From Allium sativum (taxonomy: Eukaryota; Streptophyta; Magnoliopsida; Asparagales; Amaryllidaceae): a stretch of DNA of 64,000 bases. The position numbers and the translations under genes are program-made. The stretch spans positions 565,238,577 through 565,302,576 of the forward strand of contig CM060915.1 in NCBI GenBank assembly GCA_030737875.1. Direction: 5' to 3'. Positions 1 through 10,531 of the stretch are shown one piece after another. Below the pieces are notes generated by a model. The model was not told the origin of the DNA and did no database searches. It saw nothing but the letters and a program-made list of their open reading frames with translations. Each line of letters opens with the position of its first letter. The stretch's first letter is position 1.

Positions 1-399
1 GTGTTGAATGGTATTCGTGTTTTAAATATAAAAATCACCTTTTTATCTATATATATAAACTATAGAAAACCTTCAAGTGTTGAATAGAAATTCATTCGTT
101 GAATGGAAAATCATGTGTTGAATGGTATTCGTGTTTTGAAAGAAATTGTTTTATAATAAAAATCCTATTTTTATCACCTATATTAACTATATAAAATAGT
201 CGGGTTTTGAAATAAATCGTTTTACAATAAAAATCACATTTTCACTATATACATGAATTATTAAAAATAGTGAAGCGTCGAAGTGAATATATGTTGGATA
301 AAAATATCATTGTTATCAAAATGTATGAAAAGAATATAGCTTTGAAATCAAAGAATCGATATATATATATATATATATATAAATAGAATTGAAATATAT

Positions 400-855
400 C
401 GAATAACGAAGCTGCAGTTCGTGTTTTGAAATCAAAACTTCAAACGATTAGTGCGGGAGATCCGACCATCGGATTTTCCCGTAACCGCAACCGTTGGGTT
501 CGCTTTGGAAATATCTTTCCAACGGCACCAACTTTATAAAGATCCAACGGTTGGATTGTCTGGAATGTTTAATTCAAATCTGAAGAGAAACAACGCCAGA
601 ATCGATTATATTTTTTTTATATATATAATTATATTAAATCGAATAACGACGCTGTAGTTCGTATTTTGAAATCGAAACTTCAAACAATAATACCGGGAGA
701 TCCGACCGTCGGATTTTCCCTAAACTGGAACCGTTGGATTCGTTTTGAAAAGATCTTTCTAATGGTGTAAATTTTGTTAAGATCCAACGGTTAGATTTTC
801 AGATATGTGTAAAACAAATCTGAAGAAAAACAGTGCCACGGCCTGTTATGGCCCG
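400..855 (+). repeat. 240-bp tandem duplication with inverted AACCGTTGG / CCAACGGTT arms (LTR-A1)
   Basis: Two diverged copies begin with CGAATAACGA at 400 and 640. Each contains a CCGACCRTCGG mini-palindrome and, downstream, a pair of inverted arms (AACCGTTGG...CCAACGGTT) about 50-60 nt apart. In the second copy the arm extends to AACCGTTGGAT / ATCCAACGGTT. The same pair occurs at 6769-7210 in LTR-A2. LTR-A3 has the first copy at 13150, and its second copy is cut by a deletion. Confidence 0.8.
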
Positions 856-984
856 AAGCGTCGTTTGAATAAATTGGCTATTTTAAAATAAATAAAAATA
901 GCGGTAAATCGTTATAAAATATTATAAACGATATGGAATGTGAAATTTAGGAACTAACTGAAGGTTGGCTAAGTCGAATGGTTT

Positions 985-2400
985 CCTGGATTTTGATCTG
1001 ATGTTGGTTTCGGCCTTCGGGGTTAATATTTGGGAAATCGTTCTCTTACTGATTTACGGTTAGTGACTAATGAATTGAAATGATGCGTATGCCGTGTTTG
1101 TGTAGCACTTGTTTATTGTATACGCGAGTTGCTCAGAAAGACTGGGTTTATCCCATTCTGAATAACTGAATCGACGATAAGAAATCGAAGATGAAGACGG
1201 TGGTCGAAGACCGGAGATCTTCACCTCGTTTGGATGGTAACTGATGTCCTGATTGGGAGGCATCCCGAAATATGGATAATGAGTGGTGATCGTCCAGGCG
1301 TACGTGGTGATCGATGGGTTTGCGAGGTATATAGTGCCTCCGGTTTGGTTCAGACCCAGAACGGACTTGTAAATGGACTGTGTGTCTAACATTGGATTTT
1401 ATTCTGTGTTGATTGATCTCTATTAAATATACGTCTGTTTGGCGGCGAAGAATTTATTCTTTTGCTTAACGCCCTTCTCTGAGACGCACGAGCTCAGAGG
1501 TTGTATATCGGTGGAAATCAGTCGCATGGCGTGAATTGCTAGTGTGGCATGCCTAAGTGACAAATGATCAAGGCTTCTGTTAAAAAGCAAAGTTTTGTGG
1601 TGATGATCAAAGCACCGCCTGTGTGGCGTAGCTTTGTGTATAACGTGAATTCGCGAACCTCACACCCCGGTATGAACCAGGAACGGGAGAGGACCTCAGG
1701 GAGGGCATGCGTTTCTTCCTAGCTAGAGGTGGTATCAGTTCTTAAACTGGCTGACATTTATATTATATTCGCATATGTTGTTGTTGCTGTTGCGAGGCGC
1801 CTCGGTTATATCGGTCGATCCGGGACCGATGGAGTCATTCGTTGGCTCCTTTATGCCCCAAAGGGTGGGGAAACGCAGTGTTCAGGCATTTTAATCCACA
1901 TCGGTGGACCGGCCCTGACGATCCAAGGGCCTATCTGTGTCTGGGTCCTGAGGCTCGGGCTAGCAGTCTCGAAGTCGGTAAGGACTATCTTTTGCCTTGG
2001 TTCATGACGGAAATCCAATTTCCAAATACGTGACTGTGCGGTTTTGATTGTATACCTATATTTGGCGACATAGTGGCATGGGACGCTCATGTCGTCTATG
2101 ATTGATACTTATGATTTGAAGTTGTTTTTGAAACATATAAACACCAGTAGTAATATCAAGTGCTTTGATTTATTTGTATCAAGCATATTTTGGCCATTAT
2201 AAGGTAAAACTCTATCCTCCGGTTTGCGTTGCATTGTGTGATGGGAACCGAGTCTTATAATGGCTTCATTTTTATAAAAAGCATTGCGATGTTTAAAAGA
2301 TTCAATTGTTTTAAAGCGCCGGCAATCCAATGGAGTAAACCCGTTCCGCGAAAGTGGCGTGGTCCTGTGATTAGCCATATTTTAAATGTGTTGAGTAGAT
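985..2400 (+). repeat. LTR core block shared by families A, B and C (LTR-A1 copy)
   Basis: By-eye alignment shows the same order of phrases in A, B (about 15780-16800 and 22410-23430) and C (about 27770-28700). Examples are a GTGCCTCCGGTTT phrase, then a GGACTTGTA...TGTCT phrase, a GCGGTTTTGATTGTAT phrase, and a TTTTGG...ATAAGGTAAAA phrase near 2190-2210. The homologous block in LTR-A2 is about 7355-8770. The shared block lies in the middle to 3' half of the LTR. Its function is unknown. A 110-codon minus-strand reading frame (1392-1060) falls inside it but does not look selected. Confidence 0.65.
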
Positions 2401-2802
2401 TTCTCATACCAGTCCCATGACTGATTCGTAGTTCGTTTCACTTGCAAACTCGGGTGCCCCTTTTTCTACACGGGCAACCTTGTATTTAGGTTATTAGCAG
2501 GCTTTCTGGATAGCTGGTGCTAAAGATGGATTCTATCATTTATCTCTTTTTATGCTGTTCAGCTCCTATTGTACATATTATGTTTGTTTTCCGCTGTAGA
2601 CGTTTATGTATAGCTGAACTGTATCTGTACTAAGTATGATCCTGTATACTGTGTAACTCTGATGATTATTGTTTATCCAGTGATTATTTGTTCATTATCT
2701 GGTGTATTTATTTATTTATGTTTCTGCTGTTATCTGTTTATGTGTTATATTCCAAAGATTACCCTTAACACCGTCAGTACGGGTTTCGGGGTCGTCACAA
2801 CG

Positions 2803-2814
2803 TGGTATCAGAGC
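2803..2814 (+). other. Primer-binding site, family A unit 1
   Basis: TGGTATCAGAGC, followed by TTTGG, lies 3 bp after the LTR end at 2799. It matches the complement of the 3' end of plant initiator tRNA-Met, the usual (-) strand primer of many plant gypsy and copia elements. Confidence 0.9.
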
Positions 2815-4147
2815 TTTGGTTAAGCTTAGCTCTGGTATATAACACATTAACGAACTTGTCAGAGATAGAACCTGTAGTGTTCTAGGACGAGTAACTCATT
2901 GTAGATAGGATCAGTAATATCCTAGTATGAGTAAAGCAGAATCAGAATAACTCGTTAGAGATTGGGTCAGAAGTGCCCCAGAACGAGTCGAGAGTTATAT
3001 GTTTATAAATAACGTATTTGTTATTATATTCTGGTTTTAGAAATATGATTTTTGAACATATATAAAAGATATATATTTGAAAGGTTAAAAACAATTTGTT
3101 TGTTGTTTGTGTTGTGTGATGGTAAATTTGATAAATTAAATTATTAGAATGATAGTTAATTAAATCAATAATAGAATGAATAGTAGAATTTATTTGAATA
3201 AATCACAAAATTGAACTGATTTAAAAATAGTTAGAAATATATACATGTGCATTATATATGTTTGAACAGGTAATTGGATTAGCTGTTGAGTAAAGAAATT
3301 ATTTGCATGCCCGACAAATAGGTAAACCTTAATGAGTTGGATGCGCAATTTTATTATTATATCAACTCCTGTGAATGCCATTGGATACGGAGTGCTAGTT
3401 GTTCTGTGTGTAATAATAAATGTCGCGATAGGATAGTAACAATTAATTTTGAACTACACTACATGGCATACTTCTTGAAGATGGCATACTTCATCATATA
3501 CCACACAAGCATTTGGAGCATGTGTGACGAGGTTGAAGATTTACCATACAAGCAAGAGGCTTGTATGGCGATGGCTATATATTACAGTTGAACTGATGAC
3601 AGCTATGGACTATATATTACAGGTTGAACTGATGACTGATATGGACCATATAAAATTGTAACGATAAATTGCCAGATTAATAAAAACCCCACACGGGTCT
3701 GGAGTTGACAATAATCACGTCTCTCTAGTCATTAGATACGGAACATGGACTATTTATTTCCCACATGGGACGAGGTGACGAGAATTTATCCTCTGGAGTA
3801 ATTAAAATACACACTCCCTCAGGCTTTGACAGGGTGACGAGAATTTATTCTCTGGAGTTATTATCTATACACGATCCCCTGTAAACACCAAAATATGTCA
3901 CTATAAATATGTGTATGCTTTTTAGGATTTATTGGGTACCTAATACGGCCTAATAAATTTCCAAACCCCTCCCCGTACAAAGGAGGTTATGGCGAAATTT
4001 TTCGAAAATTCCTGGTGTTAGCCAAATTTTTGAAGAATTTGAAAATTATCAGAAACTGAAAAGTTGGAGAATGGAAGCCAGATTGAGCGTAGTGTTGATT
4101 AATCAAACCACTTTCGACTTTGTTCCTTTTCGGCGACGAAAAGTTTT

Positions 4148-4160
4148 AAGTGGGGGAGAT
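4148..4160 (+). other. Polypurine tract, family A unit 1
   Basis: AAGTGGGGGAGAT lies immediately upstream of TGTAACGACC. It is the expected (+) strand primer site at the 3' end of an LTR element body. Confidence 0.85.
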
Positions 4161-5010
4161 TGTAACGACCCGGAAAATCTGAACCAATTTAAAAAAAAAT
4201 TAATTGGCTATTTTAGTGAATTTTAAGTATTTAAAATAAATATTTTAAATAATAGCGATGAAATGTATGTTTGAATCGATGTTGAAAATGAAAATAATTA
4301 ATTTGAATTATAAACAAGGCCTGAAATGGCGCCGCAGTTTCAAATTTTCAATTCAAACTTTGCCTAACGGTACCGGGTGCAAAAAAAACGGATTTTAGTG
4401 AAACCAAAAATATTTAAATCTGTTAGTGAATATCTTTCTAACGAATGTGAAAAATCAAAGTTTCATAGTAGGAAGCAAAAGTTATGACCAAATGAATTTT
4501 CAGAAAGGTCGCTATAGAGAATATATCGCCCTTGAAAATAGACATTTTGCATACGACGTCGAAATTCGACGAAACCACTTTTGTTGGATCCGGGATGTGA
4601 AGTTATTGCTAGGTTTCAAATTTCATAATTTTTGAAGCTAGTATGTGAGCGTGGCCAAAGAAAATGTGTTTTTCTATTAAATTGGATCGACCAGAAATGG
4701 GCCATTTTTCAAACAGTCTCAGAATTCGACGAAACTAGTTTTGTTGAGACTGTATCGTCAAATCGTAGCTAGATTTATTTTTCTGGAATTTTTCGAATTA
4801 GTTTATATCCCTGGCAAAGTGAAATGTACGTTCAAATTAAATAATGAATGTTTTATATTCTAATTTGAAGGAAAACTGACTGAAACAGTCGAATGGGCCT
4901 ACGAAACATATCCCATTGTGTTCTGAATGGGGGTAAAACGCTAGGGACGACAGTCGTTGGGTCCGGATTGGAGTTCGTATGTGAAAAAGGGTATTTTAGA
5001 ATTTTGAAAA

Positions 5011-5020
5011 TATATAAATA
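5011..5020 (+). promoter_or_regulatory. Putative TATA box of the family A LTR
   Basis: TATATAAATA is followed about 30 bp later by a CT-rich stretch (CTCTTTCTCTCTCC) typical of plant transcription start regions. The equivalent site in LTR-A3 is at about 11390-11400. If used, U3 is about 0.85 kb and nearly 4 kb of the LTR is transcribed leader. Confidence 0.55.
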
Positions 5021-5803
5021 AAATAAAAAAATCTGGTTGGCCCTCACTCTTTCTCTCTCCCCGCTTTCTCTCCAGACCACCCTCGCGCAGGGCGGAAATT
5101 GCCACCCACCTTCTCTCTTCGATTTCTCATCAACCACTCAATGAAAAATCGTGATTCTTGATTCATTTTAAAGATCTAGAGCTCCTCTTCAAATCCATCC
5201 CAAATTCGCCCATCCTCGTGTTGTATTTATCGAGTTACGGGTCCCTGAAGTTGGCGTCTTTGAAGAGCCGTCGCCGCCACCTGGGTGGATCGAATTGGGT
5301 CCCCTCCTCGGCGCACGTGCGCCTCACGTAGTCCTTCGACGCTTTGAAGCCTGATCGTCCCAACGCTGCACGGATTTGCTGAAAATCTGTGACATAGTTT
5401 CGAACGAGGTTTGAAAGTTATCTTTTTATATAAATTAAACTGTTTTCAACTTCTAAAAGCGTTGCAAAGTTCGATCAACTTCTAAAAATCATATCTTTTT
5501 CGTTTCTTGACGAAATTCAGTGAAACAAGAGAAAGTGGACTCGTGTGGACATCTGCTACATTCTAGAAGAGACCTCATATTTTTTTGAGCTTTCTGCTAT
5601 TTTGGGTGGAGTGGAACCCAATATGAGATTTCTAAATTATAAACGATATGGAAAATGACGATGTATAAATTATATGGTCGATGTATGACTTATATAGGCG
5701 TTGTACACCTCATGTATAAGCGTTGTATAAGTTGTACATTCGATATATAAGTTATATACGCGTTGTAAAAAATTATATATGTGTTGAAATAGAAGTGAAA
5801 TGC

Positions 5804-5808
<5 letters not shown>

Positions 5809-5836
<28 letters not shown>
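5809..5836 (+). repeat. (AT)n microsatellite
   Basis: An uninterrupted AT dinucleotide run inside LTR-A2. A matching run of similar length occurs in LTR-A3 at about 12189-12214. Confidence 0.95.
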
Positions 5837-5839
<3 letters not shown>

Positions 5840-6768
5840 CTCGTCCACAAACCATGGACGATATTTGTTGGTTGGGATTGGTGTGAAAATTGATTGATTA
5901 CGAATGGTTGATTAGAATTATCTGTGGTTGAAATTGATTGATTGTGGTTGAAAAATACCCGTTTGTGGTTGAGAATTATTTGGTTGAAACCACATAGGAT
6001 TAGTTTGTGGAAATGAAAAAAATTATACATGTCGCCCGCGTGCGAACTATATGCATGATTCCCCATTGTCAAAAGCTACGAGGATTTAAGGTAGAGCGAG
6101 GAGCCGTACTAGGGACGGCCCCAGTTTTAACTACCCTGCCGTTATGCTGCCGAAATTTTGAATAATATTCATGTGGTTGAATTATTTTCATGTGTTAGAA
6201 TTATTTTCATGTGTTGAAACTATATTCGTGTGTTGAATGCAAATTCATCTATTTAACGACATTCATGTTTTGAAATAAATTGTTTTGCAATAAAAAATCA
6301 CCTTTTTATCCATATATATAAACTATAGAAAACCTTCATGTGTTGAATTGAAGTTCATTCGTTGAATAGAAATTCATGTGTTGAATGGTATTCGTGTTTT
6401 AAATATAAAAATCACCTTTTTATCTATATATATAAACTATAGAAAACCTTCATGTGTTGAATAGAAATTCATTCGTTGAATGGAAATTCATGTGTTGAAT
6501 GGTATTCGTGTTTTGAAAGAAATTGTTTTATAATAAAAATCCTATTTTTATCACCTATATTAACTATATAAAATAGTCGGGTTTTGAAATAAATTGTTTT
6601 ACAATAAAAATCACATTTTCACTATATACATGAATTGTTAAAAATAGTGAAGCGTCGAAGTGAATGTATGTTGGATAAAAATATCATTTTTATCAAAATG
6701 TATGAAAAGAATATAGCTTTGAAATCGAAGAATCGATATATATATATATAAATAGAATTGAAATATAT

Positions 6769-7210
6769 TGAATAACGAAGCTGTAGTTCATGTTTTGAAA
6801 TCAAAACTTCAAACGATTAGTACGGGAGATCCGACCATCGGATTTTCCCGAAACCGCAACCGTTGGGTTCGCTTTGGAAATATATTTCCCACGGCACCAA
6901 CTTTGTAAAGATCCAACGGTTGGATTGTCTGGAATGTTTAATTCAAATCTGAAGAAAAACAGCGCCAGAATCAATTATATATATATATAAATATAATTAT
7001 ATTAAATCGAATAACGACGCTGTAGTTCGTATTTTGAAATCGAAACTTCAAACGATTATACCGGGAGATCCGACCGTCGGATTTTCCCGAAACTGGAACC
7101 GTTGGATTTGTTTTGAAAAGATCTTTTTAATGATGTAAATTTTGTGAAGATCCAATGGTTAGATTTTCAAATATGTGTAAAACAAATCTGAAGAAAAACA
7201 GCGCCACGGC
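6769..7210 (+). repeat. 240-bp tandem duplication, LTR-A2 copy
   Basis: Copies begin at 6769 and 7018, collinear with 400-855. The inverted AACCGTTGG / CCAACGGTT arms are intact in the first copy. In the second copy the right arm has a change (ATCCAATGGTT), which weakens one pair. Confidence 0.8.
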
Positions 7211-9169
7211 CGCGTTATGGCCCGAAGCGTCGTTTGAATAAATTGGCTATTTTAAAATATATAAAAATAGCGGTAAATCGTTATAAAATATTAAAAACGA
7301 TATGGAATGTGAAATTTAGGAACTAACTGAAGGTTGGCTACGTCAAATGGTTTCCTGGATTTTGATCTGATGTTGGTTTCGGCCTTCGGGGTTAATATTT
7401 GGGAAATCGTTCTCTTACTGATTTACGGTTAGTGACTAATGAATTGAAATGATGTGTATGCCGTGTTTGTGTAGCAATTGTTTATTATATACGCGAGTTG
7501 CTCAGAAAGACCGGGTTTATCCCATTCTGAATAACTGAATCGACGATAAGAAATCGAAGATGAGGACGGTGGTCGAAGATCGGAGATCTTCACCTCGTTT
7601 GGATGGTAACTGATGTCCTGATTGGGAGGCATCCCGAAATATGGATAATGAGTGGTGATCGTCCAGGCGTACGTGGTGATCGATGGGTTTGCGAGGTATA
7701 TAGTGCCTCCGGTTTGGTTCAGACCCAGAACGGACTTGTAAATGGACTGTGTGCCTGACATTGGATTTTATTCTGTGTTGATTGATCTCTATTAAATATA
7801 CATCTGTTTGGCGGCGAAGAATTTATTCTTTTGCTTAACGCCCATCTCTGAGACGCACGAGCTCAGAGGTTGTATATCGATGGACATCAATCGCATGGCG
7901 TGAATTGCTAGTGTGGCATGCCTAAGTGGCAAATGATCAAGGCTTCTGTTGAAAAGCAAAGTTTTGTGGTGATGATCAAAGCACCGCCTGTGTGGCGTAG
8001 CTTAGTGTATAACGTGAATTCGCGAACCTCACACCCCGATATGAACTAGAAACGGGAGAGGACCTCAGGGAGGGCATGCGTTTCTTCCTAGCTAGAGGTG
8101 GTGTCAGTGCTTAAACTGGCTGACATTTATATTATTTTCACCTATGTGGTTGTTGCTGTTGCGAAGCGCCTCGGTTATATCGGTCGATCCGGGATCAATG
8201 GAGTCATTCGTTGGCTCCTTTATGCCCCAAAGGGTGGGGAAACGCAGTGTTCAAGCATTTTAATCCACATCGGTGGACCGGCCCTGACGATCCAAGGGCC
8301 TACCTGTGTCTGGGTCCTGAGGCTCGGGCTAGGCAGTCTCAAAGTCGGTAAGGACTATCTTTTGCCTTGGTTCATGACGGAAATCTAATTTCCAAATACG
8401 TGACTGTGCGGTTTTGATTGTATACCTATATTTGGCGACATAGTGGCATGGGACGCTCATGTCGTCTATGATTGATACTTATGATTTGAAATTGTTTTTG
8501 AAACATATAAACACTAGTAGTAATATCAAGTGCTTTGTTTTATTCCTATCAAGCATATTTTGGCCATTATAAGGCAAAACTCTATCCTCCGGTTTGCGTT
8601 GCATTGTGTGATGGGAACTGAGTCTTATAATGGCTTCATTTTTATAAAAAGCATTGCGATGTTTAAAAGATTCAATTGTTTTAAAGCACCGGCAATCCAA
8701 TGGAGTAAACCCGTTCCACGAAAGTGGCGTGGTCCTTTGATTAGCCATATTTTAAATGTGTTGAGTAGATTTCTAATACCAGTCCCATGACTGACTCGTA
8801 GTTTGTTTCACTTGCAAACTCGGGTGCCCCTTTTTCTACACGAGCATCCTTGTATTCAGGTTATTAGCAGGCTTTCTGGATAGCTGGAGCTGAAGATGGA
8901 TTCTATCATTTATCTCTTTTTATGCTGTTCATCTCCTATTGTACATATTATGTTTGTTTTCCGCTGTAGACATTTAAGTGTAGCTAAACTGTATCTGTAC
9001 TAAGTATGATCCTGTAAACTCTGTAACTCTGATGATTATTGTTTATCCAGTGATTATTTGTTCATTATCTGGTGTATTTATTTATTTCTACTTCTGTTGT
9101 TATCTGTTTATGTGTTATATTCCAAAGATTACCCTTAACACCGTTAGTACGGGTTTCGGGGTCGTCACA

Positions 9170-10531
9170 ACGTGGTATCAGAGCTTTGATTAAGCTTAGC
9201 TCTGGTATATAACACATTAACGAACTCGTCAGAGATAGAACCAGTAGTGTTCTAGGACGAGTAACTCATTGCAGATAGGATCAGTAATATCCTAGTATGA
9301 GTAAAGCAGAATTAGAATAACTCGTTAGAGAAGGGGTCAGAAGTGCCACAGAACGAGTCGAGAGTTATATGTTTATAAATAACGTATTTGTGATTATATT
9401 CTGGTTTTAGAAATATGATTTTTGAACATATATAAAAGATATATATTTGAGAGGTTAAAAACAATTTGTTTGTTGTTTGTGTTGTGTGATGGTAAATTTG
9501 ATTAATTAAATTATTAGAATGATAGTTAATTAAATCAATAATAGAATGAATAGTAGAATTTATTCGAATAAATCAGAAAATTGAACTGATTTAAAAGTAG
9601 TTAGAAATATATACATGTGCATTATATATGTTTGAACAAGTAATTGGATTAGCTGTTGAGTAAAGAAATTATTTGCGTGCCCGACAAATAGGTAAACCTT
9701 AATGAGTTGGATGCGCAATTTTATTATTATATCAACTCCTATGAATGACATTGGATGCGGAGTGCTGGTTATTCTGTGTGTAATAATAAATGCCGCCATA
9801 GGATAGTAACAATTAATTTTGAACTACACTGCATGGCATACTTCTTGAAGATGGCATACTTCATCATATACCACACAAGCATTTGGAGCTTGTGTGATGA
9901 GGTTGAAGATTTACCATACGAGCGAGAGGCTTGTATGGTGATGACTATATATTACAGGTTGAACTGATGACAGCTATGGACTATATATTAAAGGTTGAAC
10001 TGATGACTGATATGGACCATATAAAATTGTAACGATAAATTGTCAGATTAATAAAAACCCCACACGGGTCTGGAGTTGACAATAATCACGTCTCTCTAGT
10101 CATTAGATATGGCACATGGACTATTTATTTCCCACACGGGACGAGGTGATGAGAATTTATTCTCTGGAGCAATTAAAATACACACTCCCTCAGGCTTTGA
10201 CAAGGTGACGAGAATTTATTCTCTAGAGTTATTATCTATACACGCTCCCCTGTAAACACCAAAATATATCACTATAAATATGTGTATGCTTTTTAGGATT
10301 TATTGGGTACCTAATACAACCCAATAAATTTCCAAACCCCTCCCCGTACAAAGGAGGTTATGGCGAATTTTTTCGAAAATTCCGGTTGTTAGCCAAATTT
10401 TTGAAGAATTTGAAAATTCTCAGAAACTGAAAAGTTGGAGAATGGAAGCCAGATTGAGCGTAGTGTTGATTAATCAAACCACTTTCGACTTTGTTCCTTT
10501 TCGGCGACGAAAAGTTTTAAGTGTGGGAGAT
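9170..10531 (+). mobile_element. Family A internal domain 2 (1.36 kb, non-coding)
   Basis: Collinear with 2800-4160 and within 1 bp of its length, with scattered substitutions. It has the same short tandem repeats (about 9950-10015 and 10140-10240) and ends in the purine tract AAGTGTGGGAGAT just before 10532. No retroelement protein is encoded. The near-identical length of the two internals suggests that the array multiplied a fixed unit. Confidence 0.8.
9173..9184 (+). other. Primer-binding site, family A unit 2
   Basis: TGGTATCAGAGC lies 3 bp after the LTR-A2 end, identical in position and sequence to unit 1. Confidence 0.9.

Larger units (their letters stand above)
1..2799 (+). repeat. 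LTR-A1, 3' part (start outside the window)
   Basis: This is the right-hand 2.8 kb of a family A LTR, collinear with 6378-9169. It ends in GGTCGTCACA, followed after ACG by the primer-binding site. It holds short repeated TGTTGAAT-type phrases (1-280), a (TA)n run near 361-380, a 240-bp tandem duplication and the block shared with families B and C. The reading frames in it are short and not conserved beyond nucleotide identity. Confidence 0.85.
2800..4160 (+). mobile_element. Family A internal domain 1 (1.36 kb, non-coding)
   Basis: This stretch between the primer site and the purine tract has no reading frame resembling a retroelement protein. It holds a short tandem repeat around 3579-3655 (TTGAACTGATGAC phrases) and a tandem duplication of about 61 bp around 3774-3885 (GGTGACGAGAATTTAT phrases). 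Its 3' part (about 3980-4160) is alignable with the 3' part of the family B internal domain, including a GGAGGTTATGGCGAAATTT phrase and a CGGCGACGAAAAG phrase just before the purine tract. That tail resembles the end of gypsy polyproteins, so the domain is probably a deletion remnant. Confidence 0.75.
4161..9169 (+). repeat. LTR-A2, complete (5009 bp)
   Basis: This is a full LTR from TGTAACGACC to GGTCGTCACA, flanked by a purine tract on the left and a primer site on the right. The parts in order are: an upstream region of about 0.85 kb; a TATA box; a GC-richer pyrimidine-rich leader-like stretch (about 5040-5360); degenerate GTTGTATAAG-type repeats and (TA)n; TGTTGAAT phrases (6170-6530); the 240-bp tandem duplication (6769-7210); and the core block shared with B and C. 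At 5.0 kb it is at the extreme end of plant LTR sizes. It is 3.7 times as long as the internal domain it serves. Confidence 0.9.

Noticed and set aside
1060..1392. 110-codon minus-strand frame kept in LTR-A1 and LTR-A2 (7429-7761)
   Set aside because: About seven amino-acid differences between the two copies with no sign of synonymous bias. It is antisense to the LTR and lacks any domain. It is open by chance in a conserved nucleotide block.
5640..5780. Possible small RNA or structured region in GTTGTATAAG-type repeats
   Set aside because: Degenerate low-complexity AT-rich repeats that grade into (TA)n, with no stable complementary arms visible.
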